Shown piece after piece: positions 1 to 10,305 of a DNA stretch of 64,000 nucleotides (its first letter is position 1; each line of letters starts with the position of its first letter). The position numbers and the translations under genes were made by a program. This stretch comes from Septoria linicola (Eukaryota > Ascomycota > Dothideomycetes > Mycosphaerellales > Mycosphaerellaceae), in the NCBI GenBank assembly GCA_024114885.1, contig CP099424.1, forward strand, positions 930,001 to 994,000, read 5' to 3'. A model generated the notes under the pieces. It did not search any database. It was not told where the DNA came from and was given only the letters and a program-made list of their open reading frames with translations.

Positions 1-414
1 GTTGTTTGGGGCGACGATGCGCCGGCTTCGCTATCTCTCGCGCGCGCTGTCTTAGCGATCCAGGAGTTCTTGGTATATGTCAGGGTCGCTTGAATGTGTT
101 CGATACGGTACTCGTGACTGTCTGTCGCGTGTGATGATATTGTTGGCGCAATGATGCTGAGCGCAAGTCGAGATGTCCAAGGTGAAGCGTGAAGTCCCTT
201 GGTGGCTGGTATGCAGGGAAAGTGCGACAGGGATCCCCACTAGCGCGCCTGCTCTCCGGCTCTACGCGTGCGGGCATACATGAAACAAAACACGTCGGAA
301 AAGAGGTACCGACAAGCAATCCAGGCCACAGAAAAAGAGCCAGGGCAGCAGGAGCTCGATTGACGCGAGATTCGCTCATTCTATATTGCGCAGGCACACT
401 ACACCTTGCCCACA
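1..414. other. Left-edge intergenic stretch, DUO1 upstream
   Basis: No convincing coding region is visible. Short open frames exist on both strands but lack protein-like composition. The last part is the 5' flank of DUO1. The start of the window could hold the 3' end of a minus-strand gene, which cannot be decided from this edge. Confidence 0.4.
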
Positions 415-1140
415 ATGTCCAAGCGATCCGGCGCATTGGACACGCCCAAGATCGCGAGTCTTTCACTGGAAGATGACGATGACCTGTTTGCGAGCCCAGA
501 GAGCGGCGCCACTACCCAGAAGCACACTCCTGCCTCAGCAACGCAACGTCCGCAAGCTGCGAGAACGCAGACCAAGCAGGATATCGAGGATGCACGCAAT
601 GCGCAGCTCCAGGCCGAGCTCGAAAAAGTGCGAGAGGTCAATCGTGTAATCGAAGGAGTTACAGCAAGCTTGACCAAAGCAAAGGGCAATATGGAAAATG
701 TTCACAGGACTGTAAACAATGCGTCTACGCTGCTAGCTACTTGGACGAGAATCCTGAGCCAAACGGAACACAATCAGCGCGTGATCCTGAATCCCAATTT
801 CCAAGGCGCTTCGCAAGATCTGGAGGACATCGAAAATGACGAAGTGCGTCGACAACAAGACTTCGAGAGGCGTGCATTTGAGCAACAGCGTAGGCAAGAA
901 GAGGCGCAGCGCAAGGCAGAAGAGGAGGAGAGGAAGAAAGCTGCCTCGGAGGCTACGAGGACGAGAGCGGGTCTGAATCGAACGAGAAGTACCAGAGGAA
1001 CAACAACATCGTCAAGAGGCTATACCGGTGTTGGCGGTCAGGCTGGACGTGGCAGGGGGTTGACTGCAAACTCTCGAGGCACCTCAAGCTATGGCAGAGT
1101 AGCGAGCACAACCAGAGGACGTGGCAGAGGTCTGGGATGA
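415..1140 (+). CDS. DUO1: DASH complex subunit Duo1
   Basis: Single exon, 241 aa. Duo1 is a subunit of the DASH/Dam1 ring that couples kinetochores to spindle microtubule plus ends in fungi. The Duo1 signature is the helical segment around residues 60-130 (EKVREVNRVIEGVTASL, then an invariant-looking WTRILSQTEH run), followed by a charged coiled coil rich in E, Q and R at about 140-185. The last 55 residues are Arg/Gly/Ser/Thr-rich with RG repeats, a basic tail that could touch microtubules (inference). The ATG at 415 is chosen because the frame upstream has only a non-ATG codon before a stop. Length suits the filamentous fungal family. No intron is apparent. Confidence 0.93.
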   Translation: MSKRSGALDTPKIASLSLEDDDDLFASPESGATTQKHTPASATQRPQAARTQTKQDIEDARNAQLQAELEKVREVNRVIEGVTASLTKAKGNMENVHRTVNNASTLLATWTRILSQTEHNQRVILNPNFQGASQDLEDIENDEVRRQQDFERRAFEQQRRQEEAQRKAEEEERKKAASEATRTRAGLNRTRSTRGTTTSSRGYTGVGGQAGRGRGLTANSRGTSSYGRVASTTRGRGRGLG

Positions 1141-1584
1141 GACTGAAAGAGGCATGACAGAACATACTGCTGCTGCTACATTGCATACTAAGGCCGAGGC
1201 CGCGGAGCACAACCAATTGTTCCAGTGGGGCACTGCACCGCTATCCCCTCGAGAGAGCATAGATCAATTCGAAGGGCCCAAGCACAGAACGTGAAAACAT
1301 CTCGTGGAAATGAGCCATGCGGTTGGTGGACACCTACCGAGCGTGTAGAGCTCAAGAGCGTCCAAAGCTTGGCCAGGTGGTTCTTGTAGCTGGTACGAGG
1401 GCAGAGCGTGATGAGTACGGAGAAGAGAGAAGCGAGATGGTAGATCGCACGGAGCTCCTGTTGCGAAGCTTTCAATTCATGATTGATTCATCACATCGTT
1501 TCTGGATCCTTTGGGAGTATCCACTGATTTTGTCTTTGTTGACAGCATCGTCGCCTGGTGTGGCACCTGCGTCCCCGGGCCCCT
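1141..1584. other. Intergenic, DUO1 / small-protein 3' flanks
   Basis: Convergent gap between DUO1 and the minus-strand small protein. I see only 3' flanking sequence and shadow frames. Confidence 0.5.
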
Positions 1585-1797
1585 CTAGTCCTTACTCGTC
1601 TTCTGCTTTGCAGCCTCATCCAAAGGTCCGCCTGGGTTGCTGCCCAAGTTCTTCAACTGATCCTTGCTCTGCTCGGCAGCCTGCTGACCTGGCTGGTTCT
1701 TGCCCTGGTCGTTGACATCGGTGGCTGGAGCATCCTTTTGAGCACCAGATTGGCGCTCTGGGTCTGGAGATTGGCGGCCGGCGTTTGGTGCAGACAT
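1585..1797 (-). CDS. Conserved small hydrophilic fungal protein, 70 aa
   Basis: Intronless 70-aa frame beginning MSAPNAGRQSP. It is wholly hydrophilic, rich in Asn, Gln, Lys, Asp and Pro, with no Cys and no membrane segment. The middle carries QQAAEQSKDQLKNL and the end GGPLDEAAKQKTSK, a composition that predicts disorder with a short amphipathic helix. I remember proteins with this layout as uncharacterised but conserved in Pezizomycotina, so the call rests on recalled family resemblance, not a search. No function can be given. Sequence upstream of the ATG has GT and AG dinucleotides that could form a 5' UTR intron, not resolved here. Confidence 0.6.
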   Translation of the reverse strand: MSAPNAGRQSPDPERQSGAQKDAPATDVNDQGKNQPGQQAAEQSKDQLKNLGSNPGGPLDEAAKQKTSKD

Positions 1798-3685
1798 GTT
1801 GTGTGAAGTCTGAAGAAAGTGTTAGGATATATCGTTGAGAACAGGTGCGATGCAAAGACGGACTTGTGGGTTGTTGTTGAGCTGGGAATGGTTAGCTTAG
1901 CGGGATAATTTGAGCTGGTGACAATGAATCGCTTACAAGTTGTATGAGTGCGTGATGAAGCTTGGTAGATGTGTTGTTGATTGTCGTTGTGTTTAGAAGT
2001 TTAAAAGTGTTGGTGAGAGGACATGCCTTGTGATTGCAGAAACCCCCACCAGTGACGTTCGATGACGAGTGAGCAGGAAGTCGCGATCAAAGGCCGGACA
2101 ATTTCGACATCATTGCTCACTGACGAGGTGAATATCGCTTGGCCAGGTCTGGTCTTCGTCGAGTTCATCACAATTGAGGCGAGAACCTTGAACGTGAAGC
2201 ACTGCATTGATGGCGTTTTGGTGCGTGGAGGGCTCAGTCCCGGCGACCTCGTGAGCGAGCGGATTCAGCTCCGCAGCTCACCAATGCTACAGATTCGACC
2301 ACCGACATCGTCTTATCTGGCTTGCAACTCTTTCAACATCAGTGCTTTCTTATCGTTCCACGCATCGAGAGTCCCACGATCTCTCAGTCGGTGCAGAATT
2401 ACGACAGTCGCAAGACTGCAGCTCTTCCGAGGCTTGCCTACGCCTACTGTGGTAAGACCATCCGTGCGGACCTGTTTCGCGCAGCTCAAGGCTCGACATC
2501 GCGTGCGCTGTCATGAAGGAGCTCAATGGCTGTAAACCACGACCGCGCTACCCTGGGGTCTCCAGAGAGCGTCAGAACTCGAGTGCTCAGAGGGCTGCAG
2601 CTGCATTGCTGGACTCATGATCATAACTTGCGGTTTCTTACACAATCCCAATGTCCGCCCGAGAAGATGAATACAACTGTCTGATCTTCATTTAGCTGTG
2701 CATGTTCCAGTAGCAAACCGCAGACAGGTGTCACGATAGATCTTCCGCGTTCCGGTGAAGGCATCTGTCGTGCCTTTTCATGAAATTGGTAGCTTGGTAT
2801 CCGATGGCAACCACGATCAGTGTGAGATAGTATGCTTCTTTAGCCGGCCACTCTCACAACGCCCTTGCCTTCCAAATTGTAGTATGGAAAGACGCCCTTG
2901 TTCTTCCAGGACTCATCCTTCGTTATCTTGCGATGAATCGCTCCCAAGAAGATTATCTCGTGCGCCGCTTGGGGGAGAATACGATAGCGTGTATCCCACC
3001 CAAGCAATGTGCTCAAAGGTGTGCAACCACGGCTCTGTGAGGCTCATCAGCTGTCTTACCTTGCAGATGCTCAATCCAGCGTTCGATTGCCAACTCTCTT
3101 TGCACTGCCGGACATCTTTGCACAGATCGGCTGTGCGATCATCCGTTAGTCTGGTGGTTGACAGGTCCACTGCTACACAAGAACAATGCCATTTCTGCCA
3201 ATGCACGTTCCTCCTTGGCCGACTTGGCTGACGCGCAAAAGCAAAGGCTTCGATCACGCTTGACTTGGACAAGTCTTTCGCAAGATATGTTGGGTCCTGC
3301 AATCTGGGCTAAGAAGTTCTGTTTCAAATTTTCTTGCCATGTCCTGCAGATTGTGAATCAACGTTCGAATGCTGGAGGTTACAGAAAAAGCAGAGGGAAC
3401 GAAGTTCGTGAAATGTCAGCATTGGGGACAACGCGGATGCACGGCAAACTTGCCTCGTCGCGTACTGTGCATTTCAAGGATCGTCCTTCGACTCCACCTG
3501 AACAGTTGGTCTGCCGTCAGCCGCTCACGCGTGGTCGTGTGGTCTCACGCCGTCGAACAGCCTGAACGGCACGATGAAAGACTGGCGATGCCCGAATCTG
3601 CTTCCTCGTCCTTCATTGTGCTTCTTGGCTCACACTGGCCGCTTTACACATTCGCAGGTCATATTGGAAGGCATTGGGGTATAGG
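1798..3685. other. Gene-poor stretch left of repeat copy 1
   Basis: About 1.9 kb without a gene I can defend. Plus-strand frames at 2062-2535 and 2755-3231 are open for about 157 codons each, but have no recognisable domain and a chance-like composition. The stretch lies beside a dispersed repeat and may hold decayed sequence. Confidence 0.4.
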
Positions 3686-4266
3686 ACAAGGTCCCTGTCG
3701 CGTACACGCAAAGATCTGACCCTGTTGACTCGGAACTACGTAGCGCCGCGCACGTGATAGCCTCCGCGTCTTAGCAAGTAACAACACCTTTATAGTAGGC
3801 TGCAGGGGTAATAGGGACTGGATTAGTATCTCGTCGGCGGATGATGTCGGTCTCTACGTACGAGTAGCTGCGGCTTCCTACGAACTTATAAGCGGGCTAT
3901 AATTTCTGTTACAAAGTATGAATTACTATCTATAACGGAAAGAGTATACTTCCTACTATTCGGCACGCTAGATAGCGTCCCTCGTAGTAGAGAGACGGAA
4001 GGTTTCCTCCTACGCACGCGTACTATAGCCCTACTTGACCTTCTTCCTCTTTAACTACTTTAACTTACGATAACGAAGGCAACGATTTACGTTATAAAGG
4101 GCAGTAGTATAGAAGGACGATTTGTTTACAAATAAGAGTGAAGAGTCTGTACATGCTAAGGGTATTAGGTCACGTGCCCGTTCTTTTTCTAAGCGCACTC
4201 TCAGCCAATTATTTTTGGACCCTGTTTTTTTCGAAGAGTAAGATAGACCTCGTAAACTCGGTCAAT
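3686..4266. repeat. Dispersed repeat, copy 1 (non-coding transposon relic or solo LTR)
   Basis: The sequence from ACAAGGTCCCTGTCGCG to CTCGGTCAAT recurs in the same orientation at 32902-33446. The first 230 or so bases and the last 170 align closely, while the middle differs by insertions and deletions. By eye the first 230 bases have ten substitutions, nine of them transitions, shared out between copies, as expected of RIP. The copy has no open frame. Near its right end it has a CCAAT-like element and a GTCACGTG E-box-like motif. No terminal inverted repeat or target duplication is evident, so its class is unknown; a solo LTR or a non-autonomous element are both possible. Confidence 0.85.
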
Positions 4267-4298
4267 TACACTTTTCAAAGGTCTGACGGGTCGTCACC

Positions 4299-5815
4299 AT
4301 GTCGAAGAATCAGCAAGCAGCGGACTTCGAAAAGCAGGTCGAAGTTCTGCAGAAACAGCAATCAGACGGCACATTCATACAGCCGACACCAGATGAAGAG
4401 AAAAAGGTGATCCGTAAACTGGACAAGAGACTTCTCCCATTGGTCTTCGTGCTATATTCATTCGCAGTTCTGGACAGGTCAAATCTTGGAAATGCAAGAC
4501 TCGCTGGCATGGAGGATGATATCGACCTGGGCGGCGGTCGATATGCTTTACTCGGAACAATATTCTACATCGCCTACATCATCTCGCAGTGGACGTTGAT
4601 CGGCTGGAAACAGTTCAAACCGCACCAATTCTGTGCCTTCACCGTAGTATTCTGGGGATTTGTAGCAACGATTCAAGCTGCGGCATTCAGTTGGGGCGGA
4701 CTGATGGCATGTAGGTTCTTCTTGGGTGTGGCAGAAGCCATGTTTGGACCAGGAGTGCCTTTATACCTCACCTACTTCTATCCTCGAGAGATGGTAGGCT
4801 TCCGACATGGTGTATTCATCAGCGGCGCTGCTATGGCGAACGCGTACGGTGGTGCGCTGGCCTATGGAATCAGCCAGATCAGAGGATCGATCGCGCCTTG
4901 GAGGATCTTGTTCTTGATCGAAGGACTTCCTACAATATGCATTGCTGTCGTGGCGTGGTTCTTCCTGCCAGACAGCATCAGCACGGCCAAGTTCCTGAGT
5001 GATAGGGAGAAGCAAGTCGCTCTACACTTTGTAGCACGCAATCAGCGTCTCGATGTTGGCAGCGAAAGAGGGGTTCGGTTCAAGGAGATGCTCGAGGCCT
5101 TCAAGGATCCAAAGTCACTCCTGCCCGGTATGTTGTCATCTCGTCCTAACAGCAAGAAATCCTTGAGACTGACTATACAGGCTTCATGTACTTCGGCTGC
5201 AACGTTTCCTTCGCCTCTCTACCACTCTTCCTACCGACCATCATCAGCGAAATGGGCACATTCACTCGAATCCAAGCCAACGGCCTCTCAGCTCCACCCT
5301 ACATTTTCTGCTTTTTCGTGATCATCATACTCTGCTGGCTCTCGGATCGATTCAAGATGCGTGGTCCGTTCGTGGCTCTTGCAGCGTTCACGGCGGCGAT
5401 TGGCTTCATCATCAACGCAACCACAACTGCGACGGGACCAAGATACTTCTCGACTTTCCTCTCGGTGTGCATCTTCGCATCTGTAGCCTTACTTCTTGCG
5501 TGGACTGCGAACATTCACTCGACAGAAAGCAAACGTGGCGGAGGATACGTGATTCTCGCGACGATTGGGCAGTGCGGACCATTGCTTGGGACGAACATCT
5601 TTCCGTCTGCGGATGAGCCTCTATACAGAAGGGGCTTGTGGGTGAGCGCGGGCATGTGTCTGATGGTCGCCGTGGTAGCGATCACACTCTCGCTGTGGAT
5701 CATTTGGGAGAATAGAAAGTTGGCTGCAGAGGGCGTGCCAGAGAATCAAGAGTTGGAAGACACGAGCTTGGGACATGATGGTGGGCGACAACAACGACAG
5801 CGAATAGTGTGGTAG
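4299..5815 (+). CDS. MFS transporter, anion:cation symporter (Dal5/allantoate-permease) type
   Basis: Two exons, 4299-5127 and 5181-5815, with a 53-base intron (GTATGT...ATACAG) that splits a Gly codon; 487 aa. The family moves organic anions such as allantoate, nicotinate, pantothenate or biotin precursors across the plasma membrane with protons. The N-terminal cytoplasmic tail runs to about residue 42, then KRLLPLVFVLYSFAVLDRSNLGNAR is the typical Dal5-family TM1 and DRSN loop. RFFLGVAEAMFGPG marks TM4, and about 12 hydrophobic segments follow. The substrate cannot be read from sequence. The start codon lies only 32 bases downstream of repeat copy 1, so the proximal promoter and 5' leader are largely repeat-derived. 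Confidence 0.9.
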
Positions 5816-6094
5816 TCATATCAGAGACACGAATGGATGGGTTGATAACGATCATGAATGAACAATGAATGGATTCATTGGGTATCAGAACTTCGTCAAG
5901 CCATACTCTCCTACATCAATATCCTCCCCTTTTCCCTGGGTTCCTCCAGCTGTCCGACCCCAATCGTAGTCCTTTCGATCTAACCAATCGATATTCGGAA
6001 AGTGTAGTAATCAAGCGGATGTGGTGATAACGTATGGTCGACCGAAACGTCGAGCTGATGTAGTTGTGATCATCTTGTCATGATGGCGAATGAT

Positions 6095-6228
6095 TTAGCA
6101 AGAGCAAGAGCCAGCTGCGCACTGTGATGTATGTTAGCGCTGTTGTGTTCATTGCAAAGGAAAATGATCTTATTACATACCTTGCAGCTAGAGCCGCACG
6201 AGCAAGAAGAGTTTCCGCAGCCACCCAT
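6095..6228 (-). CDS. Metallothionein, 24 aa, intron-split
   Basis: Two exons on the minus strand: 6181-6228 (16 codons) and 6095-6121 (8 codons plus TAA), with a 59-base intron GTATGT...CATCACAG at phase 0. The product has 24 residues, seven of them Cys in the order C-x4-C-x-C-x3-C-x-C-x4-C-x-C, otherwise Gly, Ser, Ala, Asn and one Lys; no aromatic residues or His. That matches the size and seven-Cys content of the short fungal copper metallothioneins (Neurospora type), which bind Cu(I) in the cytosol. A TATA element lies about 110 bases upstream. Without splicing, the first exon reads on into a non-Cys frame, so automatic annotation would probably miss or misread it. Confidence 0.82.
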
Positions 6229-6336
6229 GTTAATTGTTGTGGTAGTTTGTTGGTGAAGTGGTAGAGTGGTAGAGATGCTGTTGTATTGATCGTTCGTTTG
6301 TTCGTTGATAGTCAGCTTGGAGGGACCGATGAGGGG

Positions 6337-6344
6337 TCTATATA
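6337..6344 (-). promoter_or_regulatory. TATA element of the metallothionein gene
   Basis: Minus strand reads TATATAGA about 110 bases upstream of the ATG at 6228, a usual spacing for a highly expressed small fungal gene with a 5' leader of some 70-90 bases. Confidence 0.5.
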
Positions 6345-7481
6345 CCCATGGCCCACAGGGTCTCATACATCACGTGTAGCGCGGTTATTGCGTCGCCCAG
6401 GAAGAGCGAAGACGAAGTCCCGAGCGCACAAAGGCCGCAGGATACGCTCGCCGGAGTCGGTCCACTTGTGCCAGCTCATACCACCAATCATCTGTCCTAC
6501 CCGACACGAAGTCCTCGGTCACGCTCCTTGTGCGTGGCATGCAGGCGCGGCATGCGCGAGGGTCCATCGTGGGCGCTGTCAGTGGGCGCCTTGCCGATGC
6601 CAATGATCTTGCCGCTCGAGGATGTTCCACGAGTGGGATTGCGACGAGTGCAAGTCATTGGTGGCGACGTGGATGCTGCAGCAGCGTGCAAGAAGATCCC
6701 CAGTTGCTGGAGCCGATGAGCAAGTTTGGCTCGAATCAGAGTTGCTCGTCAGCTGCAGCTTGGGTGTGAGGCTAGACTGCAAGAGCCGGCCTCGAATATC
6801 GGATCCATTATATGCAATGCTACGTTGCAAGTGTCTCAACGAAAGTCATCGGATCAGAAGAGTCGAGCAGGCGGAAGATCATGCTTGAGGAATAGAAGGC
6901 ACGGGAGGGCCAGGAGGAAGAGCCGCATCAAGTATGCAATCTGGACAAGGTCATCAAGGTCGTCTTGATTCGCTTGATCACTCCGATGTCTTGCTGGTGC
7001 CAACGACACCTCGCATCGCATTAACATCATGCATAGAAGGATCATGATGAGCTGTCCAGAACATTGTGCCTTGCATGCTCTCCTCATGGCACGTCGCGCT
7101 TGTCACCCCCTTCGCATGGTCGAGACTTGTCCGGTGCGTACCAGTTTTTGGTCACGCCACGAGCGACGATATGCGACACAGACATCTTCGTGCTGGGAAC
7201 TGTACAATGGTCAGTTGTCTCAAGTCACTTGCTCTTGTCGCGCCGCCGTGCAAGTGGTCAGACGTGGCGGTGTGGGATTGCAATGCAATGACTGATGAAG
7301 GGGTAAGTCCGGCCAAGGGCGCTGTGCTGAGCGTGGAAGACGAGGGATTCCGTGGTAAGCAACTTTGCACTGACAGTTAGGCACGATTCAGTTAAAGAAG
7401 AAAAGTCATCCACGACGTGACATGTGTACAGACAAGAACGCGTAACAGCACGCACATCAGAAACCAGCACCGACATGCCCA
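6345..7481. other. Intergenic, no gene seen
   Basis: About 1.1 kb between the metallothionein promoter and the 3' end of the 7.5-kb gene. Many overlapping open frames of 60-100 codons occur on both strands but none has protein-like features. Confidence 0.45.
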
Positions 7482-9452
7482 TCATCTCAGATCAGGCGGT
7501 CCTTCAGCCGACTTCCTCGCTATCTTGACCCCTTTGACAGCAACTTTCACACTCGTCTTTGCCACCCACCACGTTCCCTTGAACCCCAACCCCACCAGCC
7601 CAAACACAGCTCGAGTGAAACCGGGAAACTCAACATCTTCCTCCTTCCTCGGCTCCTCCTTGATAGTCTCAACGACCTCCTTCACTTCCTTCTTCTCCCT
7701 CCTCCGGCTCCTGAAGCTCGAAGTGGAACTCACAGAAGTCCTTCGTTTAGGCTTCTTCGCATCCTTTGTCCTCTTGTCCGAGTGCTGGACTGGTGGCGCC
7801 TCGAACGTAATCTGTTCGCGAACAAGGGCTTCGTTCTCAATCACTGCTACGGCGAGGAGAGCGGAGATGACGGTATCGACTACGAAGTGTGAGTTGAGTG
7901 CCAACAGACCTGGTAGATCGAGGACGCAAGCATCACGTGCGAAATCGAGGAAGGCGAGGTTCAGTGTGTCGGAAGCTATCGCGGCAGGCGTAGCTGAGGG
8001 GTGATGGAAGGAGATCTTGGCTGCTGCTGGCCCAGCGCCACTGGCGCGATGCGATTTGGTGACTGTGATTGCGCATGTGCCAAGGTGTGGATGTTTGAGC
8101 TCATAGGCTGCTTCGACTGTGCTAGAATGGAGGTCCCGATTGCGTGATTTGTTAATGAGGTCGCAGGCGTAGTTCTGATGCGCTTCAGCTACAGCATCTT
8201 GCGCTAGTCTCACTGCTTCTGCTGACTCTGCAGTAGGGTCGAAGGTGGCAAGGTGAACTGCTTGAGGAGAGTTGGCTACGGCTTCGATTGCTGCCACGGC
8301 GGCTGTTTGCGGGAAGATGGTTGTGACTTCGAGGTTCTTGGCTTTAGGATTGTCGCTTCGTTCAGGAAGGACAAGTTCCGAGACCTGAGACGAGCAAGGC
8401 GCTGTCGGGCAGTGCTTCTTTAGGCCATATCGCTTAGGCGTTGTGCCTGAGGGGCTTTCGCGTGTCATCGAGTATAGTAGGTCCTCGTGTGAGGTACCAA
8501 TAGCGAGCTTGATGGCAGGGTCTGCAGCATTCTGGTGTAGCTGGAATTGTGTCTTCCTTCCCGCGCAGGGAAAAGCTTCAATCGAAGCTTTCCATAGCGC
8601 ACCTAGATCTGCATGCCCAGCTGCAGGTATGTGTTCATAGCCATTCACCAGTCCGACAGCAGAGTCATAGCGCTTCAGCTGCTGACGCTGTATCGGACTG
8701 GTCACACTGCTTGCCGCTGGACTATAGTACGCTGGCGGAGACGGAGCTCGTGTAGTGGGATAGTATGATTGGTGCTGCAAAGACCGTGTCGGATCGTATT
8801 GCGGAAATATTGAACGCGTTGCCAAGCCAGGACCTGAGCTTCTGGCAGGACTGTCGGTGGTAGTCGACCCAGGTCGCGGTGACTGGGCACGAGATTGAAC
8901 TTTGTCTGGTAGAGGCGATACGACATCCTTCTCGTCCACGGGAGTGATGAGCTCATGTGGAGCACGAGTCGGCACGTACGATGTTATTATGTTGCTAGGC
9001 TTAAGTTGTTCTCGGCGTGAGGCCGACGATAGACTTCTTCGCGGAGGACTTGAACCGAAATAAGTGTTCAAAGGTAGTTCTGACAGTTTGTCTTCGCGAG
9101 CAACGAAGGCTCCGACAGCATCTGGGCTTTCGATGATTGGACTAGATCTTCTTCGTGTGCGACTGGCCCGACGAATAGGTCCCCTCGTAGCAGCAGGTGA
9201 CAGGCTTTCATTTGAGCTGGGCGACTGACTTTCGGCCTGTGATGATTTTGGTGGATTGCAGAAAAGTGAGTGTTGAAATGTCTCCTGTGCAGCTTCGATC
9301 TTTGGTTGTTTGGCATCGAGAACATGGAAAGCGACACCTTTGAGATTCATCTCGCCGTTCGCCTTTGGCACTTTGTCATTCCTCTTGATGGATGCTGTCC
9401 GTGGCAGACCAGCTGCTGGAGATGGAAACAATGTCAAATGAGCGGGTGCCAT
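7482..9452 (-). CDS. Conserved disordered fungal protein ('acetylserotonin methyltransferase-like' in databases)
   Basis: One long frame; the ATG at 9452 gives 656 aa beginning MAPAHLTLFPSP. An upstream start at 9500 is open but unlike the family. Residues 1-280 are Ser/Pro/Arg-rich and disordered. A folded part from about 285 to 540 has repeated Ala-rich helices. The C-terminus holds a basic/acidic patch and then EFPGFTRAVFGLVGLGFKGTWWVAKTSVKVAVKGVKIA, split by Gly and Trp, which looks like an amphipathic membrane-binding tail. Pezizomycotina proteins of this plan carry the misleading name acetylserotonin methyltransferase-like; I see no SAM-binding motif here, so no enzymatic role is claimed. 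Confidence 0.75.
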   Translation of the reverse strand: MAPAHLTLFPSPAAGLPRTASIKRNDKVPKANGEMNLKGVAFHVLDAKQPKIEAAQETFQHSLFCNPPKSSQAESQSPSSNESLSPAATRGPIRRASRTRRRSSPIIESPDAVGAFVAREDKLSELPLNTYFGSSPPRRSLSSASRREQLKPSNIITSYVPTRAPHELITPVDEKDVVSPLPDKVQSRAQSPRPGSTTTDSPARSSGPGLATRSIFPQYDPTRSLQHQSYYPTTRAPSPPAYYSPAASSVTSPIQRQQLKRYDSAVGLVNGYEHIPAAGHADLGALWKASIEAFPCAGRKTQFQLHQNAADPAIKLAIGTSHEDLLYSMTRESPSGTTPKRYGLKKHCPTAPCSSQVSELVLPERSDNPKAKNLEVTTIFPQTAAVAAIEAVANSPQAVHLATFDPTAESAEAVRLAQDAVAEAHQNYACDLINKSRNRDLHSSTVEAAYELKHPHLGTCAITVTKSHRASGAGPAAAKISFHHPSATPAAIASDTLNLAFLDFARDACVLDLPGLLALNSHFVVDTVISALLAVAVIENEALVREQITFEAPPVQHSDKRTKDAKKPKRRTSVSSTSSFRSRRREKKEVKEVVETIKEEPRKEEDVEFPGFTRAVFGLVGLGFKGTWWVAKTSVKVAVKGVKIARKSAEGPPDLR

Positions 9453-10305
9453 GATACCTGATCTGACAAGAGAACAACGCTGACAAGGACAAGAAAACAC
9501 CTAGGGAGATATGTGAAAGTGGCAGAGACTGAGCTGCGATACCAGCCTGGCGACACTCACTGATTCTATATGACCAAGACCGTAACGCCCACTTCGCATC
9601 GTCACATCGGTTCTGGGATTGACCATCGTGAGCATTTCCAGACCTGCACAGAATCAATAGCGGCAGCAGTGCTTCGCGCCGGATTTGACATGAAGTGAAG
9701 TCGCGGTCAAGGTCTAATCCGCGCCGAGGTCTCACAAAGTAGCCTATGGTATCGCTGTGCCGCATGATTGTAGTTATGTGCCAAGATGCATGTATGGTGT
9801 GAAGCTAAGCGCCGACCTGCTACGCGCCCACAATGGCCATGATATTGGGTATGGCTGTGGTTCTCATTGGCTACGGCACTTACGATGGTTGGTCGCATGA
9901 CTCGATTCGAGACGCATTGCTCAAGGCGTGGATCTTGCGTTCTCGTCCTGTCCTTGAGAGCATCCCGTTTCGGTAGCTTGCTGATGATGGCTGCCATTGT
10001 GTGGCGTGCTCTTGGGATCGCCACCTGCGCTTGCATATTCCTCTCGGGATAGAGACATTCTGTAGGTCAGTGTCGTAGGCGGATGGCAACTCAGGGTGTT
10101 CAATATGATGGAAGAACAAAAATGATGTAGACAAGAAGGTGAAGATGGTTCAGCAGGCACACGAGCTCGTTCACCTGGAAGCTTGCTCTCGATCTTCGTG
10201 ACCTCATCCGACTCACTTTCCTGTACTTACCGCTACACTGGACAAGAACTTTTCTGATTGCAGCTTGACCTCCCAGCATGTCATCGCGATAGCAAAACGT
10301 CCATC
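9453..10305. other. Divergent promoter region
   Basis: About 850 bases between divergently transcribed genes (the disordered protein and Lunapark). No coding sequence is supported. The Lunapark side has a pyrimidine-rich leader before its ATG. Confidence 0.5.

Noticed and set aside
2062..3231. Plus-strand open frames of about 157 codons (2062-2535 and 2755-3231).
   Set aside because: One starts at a non-ATG codon, neither has a domain, and both have chance-like composition.
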